From Bradyrhizobium stylosanthis (GTDB lineage: Bacteria > Pseudomonadota > Alphaproteobacteria > Rhizobiales > Xanthobacteraceae), in assembly GCF_001641335.1 (NCBI RefSeq), contig NZ_LVEM01000004.1:996100-1060099 (forward strand): a stretch of 64,000 nucleotides of DNA, written 5' to 3'. The notes beneath the pieces are model-generated. The model was given only the letters and a program-made list of their open reading frames with translations. It did not search any database and had not been told where the DNA came from. The position numbers and the translations under genes are program-made. This document shows positions 44,109 to 52,467 of the stretch, piece by piece (within the stretch, counting starts at the first letter, position 1; every line of letters begins with the position of its first letter).

Positions 44109-46907
44109 TTACGCCGCTGCCCGGCTCAGCTCGGAGGCGCCGGCGGCGCCCGCGGTCTGCTCCTTCAGCGCCGCGATCAGACCGGGACGGTCGAACTTGG
44201 CGACATAGTCGTGGAAGCCGGCCTGACGGCCGCGCTCGATCGCCGCCGGCGACACCAGCGCCGAGAGGCCGATGATCGGCGTCGAAGCGAGGTTGTTGTC
44301 GGAGCGGATGGTCTCGGCGAACTCGAACCCGTTCATGTCCGGCATCTCGATGTCGGTCAGGATCACGTCGAAGCTCTGCGCGCGCAGCGCGGCCAGGCCC
44401 TCCTGCGCGGTCGGCGCGGTGCGGACGCGGTAGCCGGCCGCCTTCAGCACGGGAGCCAGCATGTTGCGGAAGAAGGCGCTGTCGTCCACCAACAGCACCG
44501 ACTGCGAGTGCATCGACGGCTTCATCTCCTTGCGGGTGAACCAGTCGGCGAACGCCATCGGCAGGAAGTGGCCGACGTCGATCACTTCGGTGGCCTGGCC
44601 CTTGATCACGGCCGAGCCCAGGATGCCGGAGGACGAGCCGCCGACCTCGATGTTGAGCCGTTCCTCGACGATGTCGATGATCTCGTCGACGACGAGGCCC
44701 ATGGAGCGGCCGTCATCGGCGAACACCAGGATCGGCTGGGCGCCCTGGGAGGCGATGGTGACGCTCTCCATGGCCACCAGCGGCATCAGCTGCTCGCGGT
44801 ACTGCACCATGTAGCGGCCGTTACTGAACTCGATCTTGTCGGCGGGCAGCTCTTCGAGGCGCGTGACGAGGCCGAGCGGGACCGCCTTGGGCTGCGACGA
44901 GCCGGCGCGGAACACGAGCAGCGAGGTGGTCTGCTCGCCCGAGCCGATGTGGTGGGCGCCGTTCTCGTCGCCCATGTCGTGGGCCGAGGAGCCGGCGGCG
45001 CCGAGCGCCTTGGCAATGCCGTTGGGATCGATGATCATGATCACCGCGCCATCGCCCAGAATGGTGTTGCCGGAGAACATGTCGATGTGACGCAGCTTCG
45101 TCGACATCGGCTTCACGACGATTTCTTCGGTGTGGAAGACGCCGTCGACGACGATGCCGAAGGTCTGGCTGCCGACCTGCGTCACCACGATGAAGCCGTT
45201 CTCGGGATCGGAGGCCGCGCCGTCGTCGATCTTGAGCAGCTTCTTCAGGTGGATCAGCGGCAGCAGCTTGTTGCGCAGACGAAGAACCGCGGTGTCCTTG
45301 ATGCGCTCGATGCGGTGCTCGGAGTTGGCGCGGGCACGGACCAGCTCGACCACCGAGAGCTGGGGAATCGCGAAGCGATCACCGGCGGCCTCGACGATCA
45401 GCGCCGAGACGATGGCGAGCGTCAGCGGGATCTTGATGGTGACGCTTGAGCCTTCACCGGCCACCGACTTGATGTCGATGGTGCCGCCGATCTGGTCGAT
45501 ATTGGTGCGCACCACGTCCATGCCGACACCGCGGCCAGAGACCGAGGTGATGGCGGCCGCGGTCGAGAAGCCCGGCGCGAAGATGAACTTGTGGATCTGG
45601 GCTTCGCTCATCTTCTCGAGCTCGGCCTCGGTGACGAGACCGGACGAGATCGCCTTGGCCTTGATCTTCTCGGTGTTGAGGCCACGGCCGTTGTCGGCGA
45701 TGCAGATGATGATGTGGCCGCCCTCGTGATAGGCGGAGAGGCGAATGGTGCCCTGCTCGCCCTTGCCGGACGCAACGCGCTCGGCGGGGGTCTCCAGGCC
45801 ATGATCGGCGGAGTTGCGCACCATGTGGGTGAGCGGGTCCTTGATCAGGTCGAGCACCTGGCGGTCGAGCTCGGTGTCGGCGCCGTGCATCTCCAGCTCG
45901 ATCTGCTTGCCGAGTTCGCTCGAGAGATCGCGGACGATGCGGGGCAGCTTCTGCCAGGCATTGCCGATCGGCTGCATGCGCGTCTTCATGACGCCTTCCT
46001 GCAGCTCGGCGGTGACGTTGGAGAGGCGCTGCAGCGGCACCTTGAACTCGGTGTCCTCGTTGCGCCTGCTGATCTCCAGCAGCTGGTTGCGGGTCAGCAC
46101 CAGCTCGGAGACCATGGTCATCAGGTGCTCCAGCGTATCCACGTTGACGCGGATCGACTGGTTGGCGATGCGGTCGCCCTCGCCGGCGGTCTCGTCGGCC
46201 ATCGACTTCTTCGGCGCGGCCTTTTCCTTGGGCGCCTTTGCTTCCTTCGCTGCCGGAGCCGGAGCTTCAGCAGCCGGGGCCGGCGCGGGCTCGGCCTTGG
46301 CGACGGGCGCGGGCGCCGGGGCTTCGATCGCGGTCTCGCGGAAGGCGCGCTCGAGCTCGTCGAGCGAGACTTCGCCGGGACGCAAGGGGCGCTCCAGGGT
46401 CTGGTCGACCAGCGAGCCCGAGGTCATCTCCTTGGCGGGCGCGGCAGCGGGTGCTTCCGGCACCAGCGGCGGCGCTTCGGCAACGGGAGCAGCAGCAACG
46501 GGAGCAGCGGCGCCGGCCGCCATCGCGGCCATGCCCTGCTCGACCATCGCTTCCAGCTTGTCGATGAGGTCGCGGTCGTTGCCCTCGGGCTCGGCTTCGG
46601 TGGCCTCCAGACCCGCGAGGATCTCCTTGATGCGGTCGATCGAGGACAGGATCACCGTCACGGCCTGGCCGGTCACCGGCATGCCGTCGCGGAATTTGCC
46701 CATCAGCGTCTCGCCGGCATGCGCCAGCGCTTCGAGCCTGGGCAGTCCGAGGAAGCCGCAGGTACCCTTGATGGTGTGGACGAGGCGGAAGATGTTATCC
46801 AGAATCTTGGCGTTGTTCGGCTCCTGCTCGAACTTCACCAGCTGATTGTCGACGGTGTCCAGGCTCTCGCTGGTCTCCGTCAAAAACTCCCGCAACAGAT
46901 CATCCAT
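44109..46907 (-). CDS. cheA: Hybrid chemotaxis histidine kinase CheA with extra CheW-like and receiver domains
   Basis: 932 aa. HPt domain with phospho-acceptor H44 (RLVHTIKGTCGFLG), an Ala/Pro-rich linker (residues ~130-245), dimerisation helices, and the ATPase domain (MVRNSADHGLE, DNGRGL, GRGVGMD). Two CheW-like domains follow (RFAIPQLSVVELVRA...; LLVFRAGSSQPKAVPLGLV...). The C-terminus from about residue 799 is a receiver with phospho-Asp D852 (VILTDIEMPDMNG). CheA normally has one CheW-like domain and no receiver, so this is a hybrid form that may use its own receiver as a phosphate sink. Confidence 0.95.
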   Translation of the reverse strand: MDDLLREFLTETSESLDTVDNQLVKFEQEPNNAKILDNIFRLVHTIKGTCGFLGLPRLEALAHAGETLMGKFRDGMPVTGQAVTVILSSIDRIKEILAGLEATEAEPEGNDRDLIDKLEAMVEQGMAAMAAGAAAPVAAAPVAEAPPLVPEAPAAAPAKEMTSGSLVDQTLERPLRPGEVSLDELERAFRETAIEAPAPAPVAKAEPAPAPAAEAPAPAAKEAKAPKEKAAPKKSMADETAGEGDRIANQSIRVNVDTLEHLMTMVSELVLTRNQLLEISRRNEDTEFKVPLQRLSNVTAELQEGVMKTRMQPIGNAWQKLPRIVRDLSSELGKQIELEMHGADTELDRQVLDLIKDPLTHMVRNSADHGLETPAERVASGKGEQGTIRLSAYHEGGHIIICIADNGRGLNTEKIKAKAISSGLVTEAELEKMSEAQIHKFIFAPGFSTAAAITSVSGRGVGMDVVRTNIDQIGGTIDIKSVAGEGSSVTIKIPLTLAIVSALIVEAAGDRFAIPQLSVVELVRARANSEHRIERIKDTAVLRLRNKLLPLIHLKKLLKIDDGAASDPENGFIVVTQVGSQTFGIVVDGVFHTEEIVVKPMSTKLRHIDMFSGNTILGDGAVIMIIDPNGIAKALGAAGSSAHDMGDENGAHHIGSGEQTTSLLVFRAGSSQPKAVPLGLVTRLEELPADKIEFSNGRYMVQYREQLMPLVAMESVTIASQGAQPILVFADDGRSMGLVVDEIIDIVEERLNIEVGGSSSGILGSAVIKGQATEVIDVGHFLPMAFADWFTRKEMKPSMHSQSVLLVDDSAFFRNMLAPVLKAAGYRVRTAPTAQEGLAALRAQSFDVILTDIEMPDMNGFEFAETIRSDNNLASTPIIGLSALVSPAAIERGRQAGFHDYVAKFDRPGLIAALKEQTAGAAGASELSRAAA

Positions 46908-47037
46908 GAAAACAGGCCTTCATACAGGGAGGGCGCGCACGAGACGTGATGCGCCATTTCGGAATGAGGCCAGCTTCACCGCAAAGCGTTTAATAATGGT
47001 TGAGTATGTGGAAAAGAACGGAACCAACAAATAGATA

Positions 47038-47066
47038 AGGCGCTCCGGACAAGCCGAAGCGCCTCG
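47038..47066 (-). terminator. Hairpin downstream of chpT
   Basis: Imperfect stem AGGCGCTTCGG / CCGGAGCGCCT on the minus strand, 40 nt after the chpT stop, followed by TTATCTATTTGTT. The weak T run makes it a moderate terminator between chpT and cheA. Confidence 0.55.
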
Positions 47067-47105
47067 TAAAGATTGGATTAACTTCTGAGTGCGCGCGTCG
47101 CGCGT

Positions 47106-47759
47106 TTACGAAGCGGTAACGATGATGGCTTCGCCTTCGGGCTTGAGCGTCACCGTGAGTCCGCAGGCCTGTGCGAGCAGCCGCGTATAATAAGGCTGGA
47201 TCGCATGCGCATCGGCGGCAGGTCCGCGTTCGCCGCTGAGAAGCTCGGAGATGTTCTGCGGCAGGCGCGCATTATGCCCGGTCGCGGTGATGCGGAAGCT
47301 CATGGTCTCGCCCTCGCCGATCGGATCGATCGTCAGCATGCCGCCGCGCGGGATCGTATGCTGGGCCACGACCAGCATGTTGAGCAGCAGCTTGACGCGA
47401 TTCTTCGGCAGCAGCAGCCGCGGGAGATTCCACGTGATCGAGCACTTGCCGTCCTCGATATGGCCCTTCGCCATGGTCTGGGCGTCGCCGAGATCGATCT
47501 GGGCGCCGGAGGAGCCGGCCGCGCCGAAGGCAAGACGGCAGAACTGGAGGCGGGCGGAGGCGGTCTTGGCGCTCTTGCGAATCAGGTCGAGCGCGAATTC
47601 GCGGTCTTCCGGCTTGGGATCGTCGTCGAGCACTTCGAGCCCGTTGACGATGGCGCCGACGGGGCTGATGAGATCGTGGCAGACCCGCGAGCACAGCAGC
47701 GCTGCGAGTTCGAGCATATCGGGTGCAGTAGCGGTCGCGGGCGACGAGGCGTCAGACAT
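47106..47759 (-). CDS. chpT: Histidine phosphotransferase ChpT
   Basis: 217 aa from an ATG at 47759. The phosphorylated His lies in LLCSRVCHDLISPVGAIVNGLE, and FALDLIRKSAKTASARLQFCRLAFGAAG matches ChpT. ChpT relays phosphate from CckA to CtrA and CpdR. ctrA is 10 kb away. It lies directly upstream of cheA on the same strand. Confidence 0.93.
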   Translation of the reverse strand: MSDASSPATATAPDMLELAALLCSRVCHDLISPVGAIVNGLEVLDDDPKPEDREFALDLIRKSAKTASARLQFCRLAFGAAGSSGAQIDLGDAQTMAKGHIEDGKCSITWNLPRLLLPKNRVKLLLNMLVVAQHTIPRGGMLTIDPIGEGETMSFRITATGHNARLPQNISELLSGERGPAADAHAIQPYYTRLLAQACGLTVTLKPEGEAIIVTAS

Positions 47760-47946
47760 ATAATGGGGTCCTGGAGGGTTCCTGGAATTGCACGGCACCG
47801 GGCGCCGCGAATCACGCATGCTTGACGGATGCTGCGGGTTCTAACATTCGCCAGCCTGTGGCAGCTAGCTTGCGATAGGCTCGAAGCGGCCATAAGAGCT
47901 GCGGGCGAATCAATCGAGAGGGGCGATATTTGCCGATGAATGAGGC

Positions 47947-48774
47947 ATGCAGGTGAGGATCATCGAGGCCGAGGCCGCATCGGGATTGATGGAGCCGCTC
48001 ACCGCGCTGGTGGTGAAGGCGGGCGAAGCGATCCTTGGCGTCAACCGCGCGGCGATGCGGGTCGACGGCAAGCAGGACGGCTCGCCGGTCACCGAGGCGG
48101 ACCTTGCCGCCGACCGGATCATCGCGGAGGGCCTCGCGCAGCTCGCGAGCGACGTGCCGACGCTGTCGGAAGAGCGGACCCAGCTCGCCGCGCCGCCGTT
48201 CCAGGGCAGCTTCTTCCTGATCGACCCGCTCGACGGCACCAAGGAGTTCGTCGCCGGCCGCGACGAGTTCACCGTCAATCTCGCCCTCATCACCAATGGT
48301 GTCCCGCTGCTCGGCATCGTCAGCGCACCCGCGCTCGGGCTGCTCTGGCGCGGCATCGTCGGACGCGGCGCCGAGCGCGTGCGGTTTGACGGCGCCACCA
48401 TCGGTGCGGCCGAATCGATCCGCACCCGCAAGCTGCCGGCACAGGGCGAGCCCTGGGTCGCGGCGGTGAGCCGCTCGCACGGCGATCCCAGGAGCGAGGC
48501 GTTCATCGACAAGAGGCCCAACGCGGTGAGAAAGACCTGCGGCTCCGCCGTGAAATTCGGCCGGATCGCGGAGGGCAGCGCCGACATCTATCCCCGCCTC
48601 GGACCGACCTCGGAATGGGACGTTGGCGCCGGCTGCGCGGTCGTGACCGCGGCCGGCGGCCGGGTGACCGACGGCAAGGGGGGCGAGCTCCGCTTCGGCC
48701 AGCGGCGGGACACCGGTTTCATCATCCCGGACTTCATCGCCTGGGGCGACCCGCAGGCGGTAGGTTGTTACTGA
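47947..48774 (+). CDS. cysQ: 3'(2'),5'-bisphosphate nucleotidase CysQ
   Basis: 275 aa inositol-monophosphatase-fold protein with metal-binding motifs LIDPLDGTKEF and WDVGAGCAVVTAAGG, plus SPVTEADLAAD and SEERT. It hydrolyses PAP, the by-product of sulfate assimilation. An internal ATG at 47989 is an alternative start. It converges with the YHS-protein gene, overlapping by 7 nt. Confidence 0.93.
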   Translation: MQVRIIEAEAASGLMEPLTALVVKAGEAILGVNRAAMRVDGKQDGSPVTEADLAADRIIAEGLAQLASDVPTLSEERTQLAAPPFQGSFFLIDPLDGTKEFVAGRDEFTVNLALITNGVPLLGIVSAPALGLLWRGIVGRGAERVRFDGATIGAAESIRTRKLPAQGEPWVAAVSRSHGDPRSEAFIDKRPNAVRKTCGSAVKFGRIAEGSADIYPRLGPTSEWDVGAGCAVVTAAGGRVTDGKGGELRFGQRRDTGFIIPDFIAWGDPQAVGCY

Positions 48775-49301
48775 CTGAGCTGCTGCTGCAGCGTCGGCCA
48801 GCGCTTGCCGACCTCGTAGAGGAAGCGCTCGGGATCGGCGGCGAAGGCATCGCGATTGGCTTCCCGGCTGAACAGATAGAGCCGCTGAGCCACGATCGCG
48901 AAGAAGCGCGGGTTGCCGGCGACGGTGACGCCGCGGGCGATGTCGGCGGGGTCATAGCCGCCGAACTGGGGGCCATAGACCTCGGGATGAGCCAGGAAGG
49001 AGGCCCGGTTGCCCTCGTTCCGGAAGCGCCAGACCGCCCCCCAGAGGTTGGCCTCGAACTCCGCCGTGCCCTGCTCGGCGGTGCCGTCGACGAAATAGCC
49101 GACGGGGTCGAACCCTTCGATGGCGACGCCGGAGAAGCGGTTGACGACGATCCGCTCGGTGGTGGCGGCCTCGGCCGGCACCGCCGGGCAGCCGATCCAA
49201 AGAACCGCCAGCAGGCAGGCCAGACGGCCGATCAAGGCAATTCCGGGGCGCAAAGGGCTATCTTCCTGCCGTTGTGCCGTCATAGTTGCTGCGGATAACA
49301 T
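48768..49301 (-). CDS. YHS domain exported protein
   Basis: 177 aa (or 171 from an ATG at 49283). A signal-like hydrophobic segment (LIGRLACLLAVLWIGCPAVP) precedes a YHS-type domain (IEGFDPVGYFVDGTAEQGTA, FRNEGNRASFLAHPEVYGPQ, FGGYD). YHS domains are linked to metal handling. No partner gene is adjacent. Confidence 0.82.
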   Translation of the reverse strand: MLSAATMTAQRQEDSPLRPGIALIGRLACLLAVLWIGCPAVPAEAATTERIVVNRFSGVAIEGFDPVGYFVDGTAEQGTAEFEANLWGAVWRFRNEGNRASFLAHPEVYGPQFGGYDPADIARGVTVAGNPRFFAIVAQRLYLFSREANRDAFAADPERFLYEVGKRWPTLQQQLSQ

Positions 49302-49392
49302 CCGAGTCGAGGGGACATCCGGCGCAACCTAGAGCCGTGCCTGTTGGCGTCAGGTTAAGGAAGCAACCGGTTTCGATACCAGGGGTTCTTTT

Positions 49393-49998
49393 ATGACTTT
49401 CGCATCACGCCTTGCTGCGTTCGCGCTTGCCGCGATGGTCGGCTGGATCGTGCCGGCCTCGGCCCAGCAGCCGCCGCCGCCCAATCTGCCCCCGCCGCAG
49501 CGGACCCCGACGCCCAGCACCTATGGGCCGGACGAGCTCGTGACCGCCGGCCACCGCTTCTTCGGCAACGTCTCGCGCGGCCTCGCCTCGATCATCGAGA
49601 AGGCGGTCAGCCAATGGGGCCTGCCGAACGGCTACATCCTGGGCGAGGAAGGCTCCGGCGCCTTCGTCGCCGGCCTGCGCTACGGCGAAGGCACGCTCTA
49701 CACCAAGAACGCCGGCGACCTACGCGTCTACTGGCAGGGTCCCTCGCTCGGCTTCGACTGGGGCGGCGACGGCGCGCGCACCATGACGCTGGTCTACAAC
49801 CTGCCCGCCACCAATGCGATCTACCAGCGCTTCGCCGGCCTCGACGGCTCGGCCTATATCATCGGCGGCTTCGGCATGACGGCGCTCACCGCCAACAACA
49901 TCGTGCTGGTGCCGATCCGCTCCGGGCTCGGCCTGCGGCTGGGTGCCAATATCGGCTATCTCAAATATACGCCGCGCGCGACCTGGAACCCGTTCTAG
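49393..49998 (+). CDS. eipA: Envelope integrity protein EipA (DUF1134)
   Basis: 201 aa with signal peptide (MTFASRLAAFALAAMVGWIV, then PASAQ), a Pro-rich linker, and the DUF1134 barrel (YILGEEGSGAFVAGLRYGEG, GPSLGFDWGGDGARTM, YIIGGFGMTALTANNIVLVP). Brucella EipA is a periplasmic protein needed for envelope stress resistance and is under CtrA control. A similar envelope role is likely here. Confidence 0.9.
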   Translation: MTFASRLAAFALAAMVGWIVPASAQQPPPPNLPPPQRTPTPSTYGPDELVTAGHRFFGNVSRGLASIIEKAVSQWGLPNGYILGEEGSGAFVAGLRYGEGTLYTKNAGDLRVYWQGPSLGFDWGGDGARTMTLVYNLPATNAIYQRFAGLDGSAYIIGGFGMTALTANNIVLVPIRSGLGLRLGANIGYLKYTPRATWNPF

Positions 49999-50114
49999 GG
50001 CGCCTTCCCATCCTGTGACGGATCAAGGTTAACGACAGGCCGGGGCTGGCTTTTTGCCGGCCCCGCATGCATTGTCGTTGGTAAATTTTTCCTTAGCTTC
50101 TGGAGTTCTGGCCC

Positions 50115-51413
50115 ATGGTCGAACCGATCATGTACCTGGCGATCGGTTTCCTGATTGCGATGCTGTGCGGGCTCGCGATCGTGCCGCTGGTGCATAACCG
50201 CGCGGTGCGCCTGACCACGCGCCGGCTCGAGGCCGCAACGCCGCTGTCGATGGCCGAGATCCAGGCCGACAAGGACCAGCTCCGCGCCGAATTCGCCATG
50301 TCGGCCCGCCGGCTCGAGATGAGCGTCGAGCAGCTCAAGAACAAGACCACGAGCCAGCTCGCCGAGCTCGGCAAGAAAAGCGACGCCATCAACCGCATGA
50401 AGATCGAGCTGGGCGAGAAGAACGCCACGATCTTCGCGCTGGAAGCGCGCGAGAAGGCGGTGAAGGAACAGCTCCGCGCCACAGAGGAGGAATTCGCCGC
50501 CAAGACCGAAAGCCTCCGCTCCGCCGAGAACGCGCTGACCGACAAGCAGCACGAGCTCGCCAAGATCAACTCCGAGCTGTCCGACCGCTCCTTGATGGCG
50601 GAGAGCCGCCAGGTCGAGCTGGTCGCGGTGCGCACGCAGATCGAGGAACTGAAGAACCGCGTCGGCGACGCCGAGAAGGAGTTCGCCGCCACCCAAGCAC
50701 GCCTCGCCCATGAGCGCACCGAATCCGAGACCGCCTCGCGCGAGCTCGGCGACGCACGCGGCCGCGTCGAGAATCTGAGCCAGCGCGTCACCGAGCTCGA
50801 TCGCCAGCTCCTCGTGCAGGTGAAAGAGGCCGAGATGCTGTCGGGCCGCGTCGCCGACCTCGAGGGGCGCCTCGCGACGCAGGGCAAGCTGCTCGCCGAG
50901 CGCGACTACGAGAACAACCAGCTCCGCCAGGCGAGCGAGACCTCCGAGCGCACCGTCAAGGAACTGCGCGTCGAGATCGCAGCCCTCAGCGGCGGCAAAT
51001 CGTCGGCTGCGTTCGAAGCCATCCGCGCGGAGAAGACCGCGCTGGAGGATCAGCTCCGCACCGCCCGCGACGAGCGCGCCAAGCTGCAGCGCGACATCAA
51101 CGCGATCCAGCAGCAGGCGGAAAGCTCCTGGGCGACCGAGCGCATGGAGAACGCGCTCTTGCGCGAGCGCATCAACGACATCGCCGCCGAAGTGGCAAAA
51201 CTCGCCATGCAGCTCGAAGGCCCGAACTCGCCGATCGAGGCGCTGCTCGCGGCCGAGGCCGGCCAGCCGCCGAAGCCGGCGCCCCGCCCGGCCAATGACG
51301 CCGCGAGCAATGGCGCGGCCGCGCCGGCCATGCCCGAGGGCGGTGGAACGCTGGCCGAGCGTATCCGCGCGCTCCAGGCCCACGCCTCCCGCGCCCGCCA
51401 GCAGGGCGCGTAA
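50115..51413 (+). CDS. Membrane-anchored coiled-coil protein
   Basis: 432 aa. One N-terminal transmembrane segment (IMYLAIGFLIAMLCGLAIVP) is followed by about 300 residues of coiled coil rich in Glu/Lys/Ala, then an Ala/Pro-rich tail ending LAERIRALQAHASRARQQGA. No enzyme domain is seen. It may be a structural or division-associated envelope protein, which is inference. It ends 159 nt before tRNA-Val. Confidence 0.75.
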   Translation: MVEPIMYLAIGFLIAMLCGLAIVPLVHNRAVRLTTRRLEAATPLSMAEIQADKDQLRAEFAMSARRLEMSVEQLKNKTTSQLAELGKKSDAINRMKIELGEKNATIFALEAREKAVKEQLRATEEEFAAKTESLRSAENALTDKQHELAKINSELSDRSLMAESRQVELVAVRTQIEELKNRVGDAEKEFAATQARLAHERTESETASRELGDARGRVENLSQRVTELDRQLLVQVKEAEMLSGRVADLEGRLATQGKLLAERDYENNQLRQASETSERTVKELRVEIAALSGGKSSAAFEAIRAEKTALEDQLRTARDERAKLQRDINAIQQQAESSWATERMENALLRERINDIAAEVAKLAMQLEGPNSPIEALLAAEAGQPPKPAPRPANDAASNGAAAPAMPEGGGTLAERIRALQAHASRARQQGA

Positions 51414-51572
51414 GCAGGCCGAAAAGGCGGCCTTCCCAAGCGAATTACAGGATCCGGCAAGGTTTTCCGGCCTTAAGGCGCCTGGAAACTTGACACCTCA
51501 AGCCCGCACTTCTAAATCGCGGGCTCCAATGCGTCGGCCGGCCGAAAGTCCGGCCGCCTGCATGATGGTCCC

Positions 51573-51647
51573 GGGCGCATAGCTCAGCGGGAGAGCGTTC
51601 CCTTCACACGGGAGAGGTCCAAGGTTCGATCCCTTGTGCGCCCACCA
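51573..51647 (+). tRNA. tRNA-Val (anticodon CAC)
   Basis: 75 nt including encoded CCA. Acceptor GGGCGCA / TGCGCCC pairs perfectly; the D arm (GCTC...GAGC), anticodon stem (TCCC / GGGA) with loop TTCACAC and T arm (GGTTCGATCCC) are all normal. Anticodon CAC decodes GTG valine codons. Confidence 0.97.
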
Positions 51648-52103
51648 TTCGCCAAAAGGCTTCGCGTGGCGCAGCCACGCCAATGATGGCGAAGCGTGTC
51701 CGGCGTAGCTTGGAGAGCGTAGACGGACTGGGGCATCCTGCTTCCGCCCCGTCAAAATGTCGAAAACAACCCCATGCACAGTAGCCGGCGTCAGCCGGAT
51801 CAACGGGTTACGCCTTTTCCGAACTTTTCTTGCTCCGTCGGGCAAAACAGCGGCATGATGGCATGATCGGGAGAGGCCCCACGCCCTGCCGACCAAGCTC
51901 CACTTTCCCCTACATCAGAGCGGCTCTCATTGAGAGGGACAGCGTCGACTACACTCCTTGAGGTCCACGGCCAATGACTATTCCCGGGGAGTGTTTAGCT
52001 CACTCTAAACATTGCTGAACTAGAATGGGAACGCATTAGACCTCGACAGCCCAGTGGAGTGTCGGTGCGCGACAATCCAGTTTGTCCGAAAGCTCAATCA
52101 ATG
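51648..52103. other. Non-coding stretch from tRNA-Val to the rpoA-islet genes
   Basis: No gene is seen. 51650-51740 holds nested inverted repeats (TCGCCA / TGGCGA, CGTGGC / GCCACG). The left 30-bp direct repeat of the islet is at 51846-51875. A hairpin with arms GTTTAG / CTAAAC lies at 51990-52007, about 100 nt past the end of the coiled-coil gene. Confidence 0.6.
51846..51875. repeat. Left 30-bp direct repeat flanking the rpoA islet
   Basis: Begins AACAGCGGCATGATGG and ends GATCGGGAGAG, identical over all 30 nt to 53825-53854. It contains an internal tandem GGCATGAT GGCATGAT. Sequences immediately outside the match differ. Confidence 0.9.
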
Positions 52104-52463
52104 TCATTGCTCTGAGTCGTCCGTATCGTCGCTGGAAGTAATCAATGAAGGTCTTTGCAGCCTGTCGCGAAAGAATCGTTCGGCAACGTCAGCTACGGCC
52201 AAACGCATCGCCTTCTCGCTAAACGCATTCAATCTAGCTTCCAAGCTTGCTATCTTCGATAGCATCTCCATTTCACTTTTTGCTCGTTCTTTCTCCACCC
52301 TGTCGAGCTTCTCAACCAGCGTTTCGTTCAGCCGCCGATACTCGACGAGAGCCTTTTCCGTGGAGTCCTGTACCGCCTCGAAACGCGTCTTAATAACGAT
52401 ATGCTCGTCGTAGACTTCCTTCAAAGTCTTTAAAAGATTGGCCGCGTTCTCCCTGCTAAACAT
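52104..52463 (-). CDS. Small coiled-coil protein of the rpoA islet
   Basis: 119 aa from an ATG at 52463, 4 nt after the rpoA-like stop, so the pair is almost certainly co-translated. A long coiled coil covers residues ~20-85 (RFEAVQDSTEKALVEYRRLN, TLVEKLDRVEKERAKSEMEM), then ADVAERFFRDRLQRP and an acidic tail (SSDDTDDSEQ). No known family is recognised. Codon use is less G/C-biased than surrounding genes. A role as a partner of the variant alpha subunit is inferred from coupling only. Confidence 0.75.
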   Translation of the reverse strand: MFSRENAANLLKTLKEVYDEHIVIKTRFEAVQDSTEKALVEYRRLNETLVEKLDRVEKERAKSEMEMLSKIASLEARLNAFSEKAMRLAVADVAERFFRDRLQRPSLITSSDDTDDSEQ

Positions 52464-52467
52464 GCGA

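Noticed and set aside
51573..51875. tRNA-Val 3' end as the attachment site of the islet
   Set aside because: The 30-bp repeat starts 198 bp after the tRNA and does not match the tRNA sequence, so tRNA-directed integration is not supported.
51498..51896. A minus-strand open frame of 132 codons over tRNA-Val
   Set aside because: It includes the reverse complement of the tRNA; the GSNLGPLPCEGNALPLSYAP-like translation is a known tRNA-antisense artefact.
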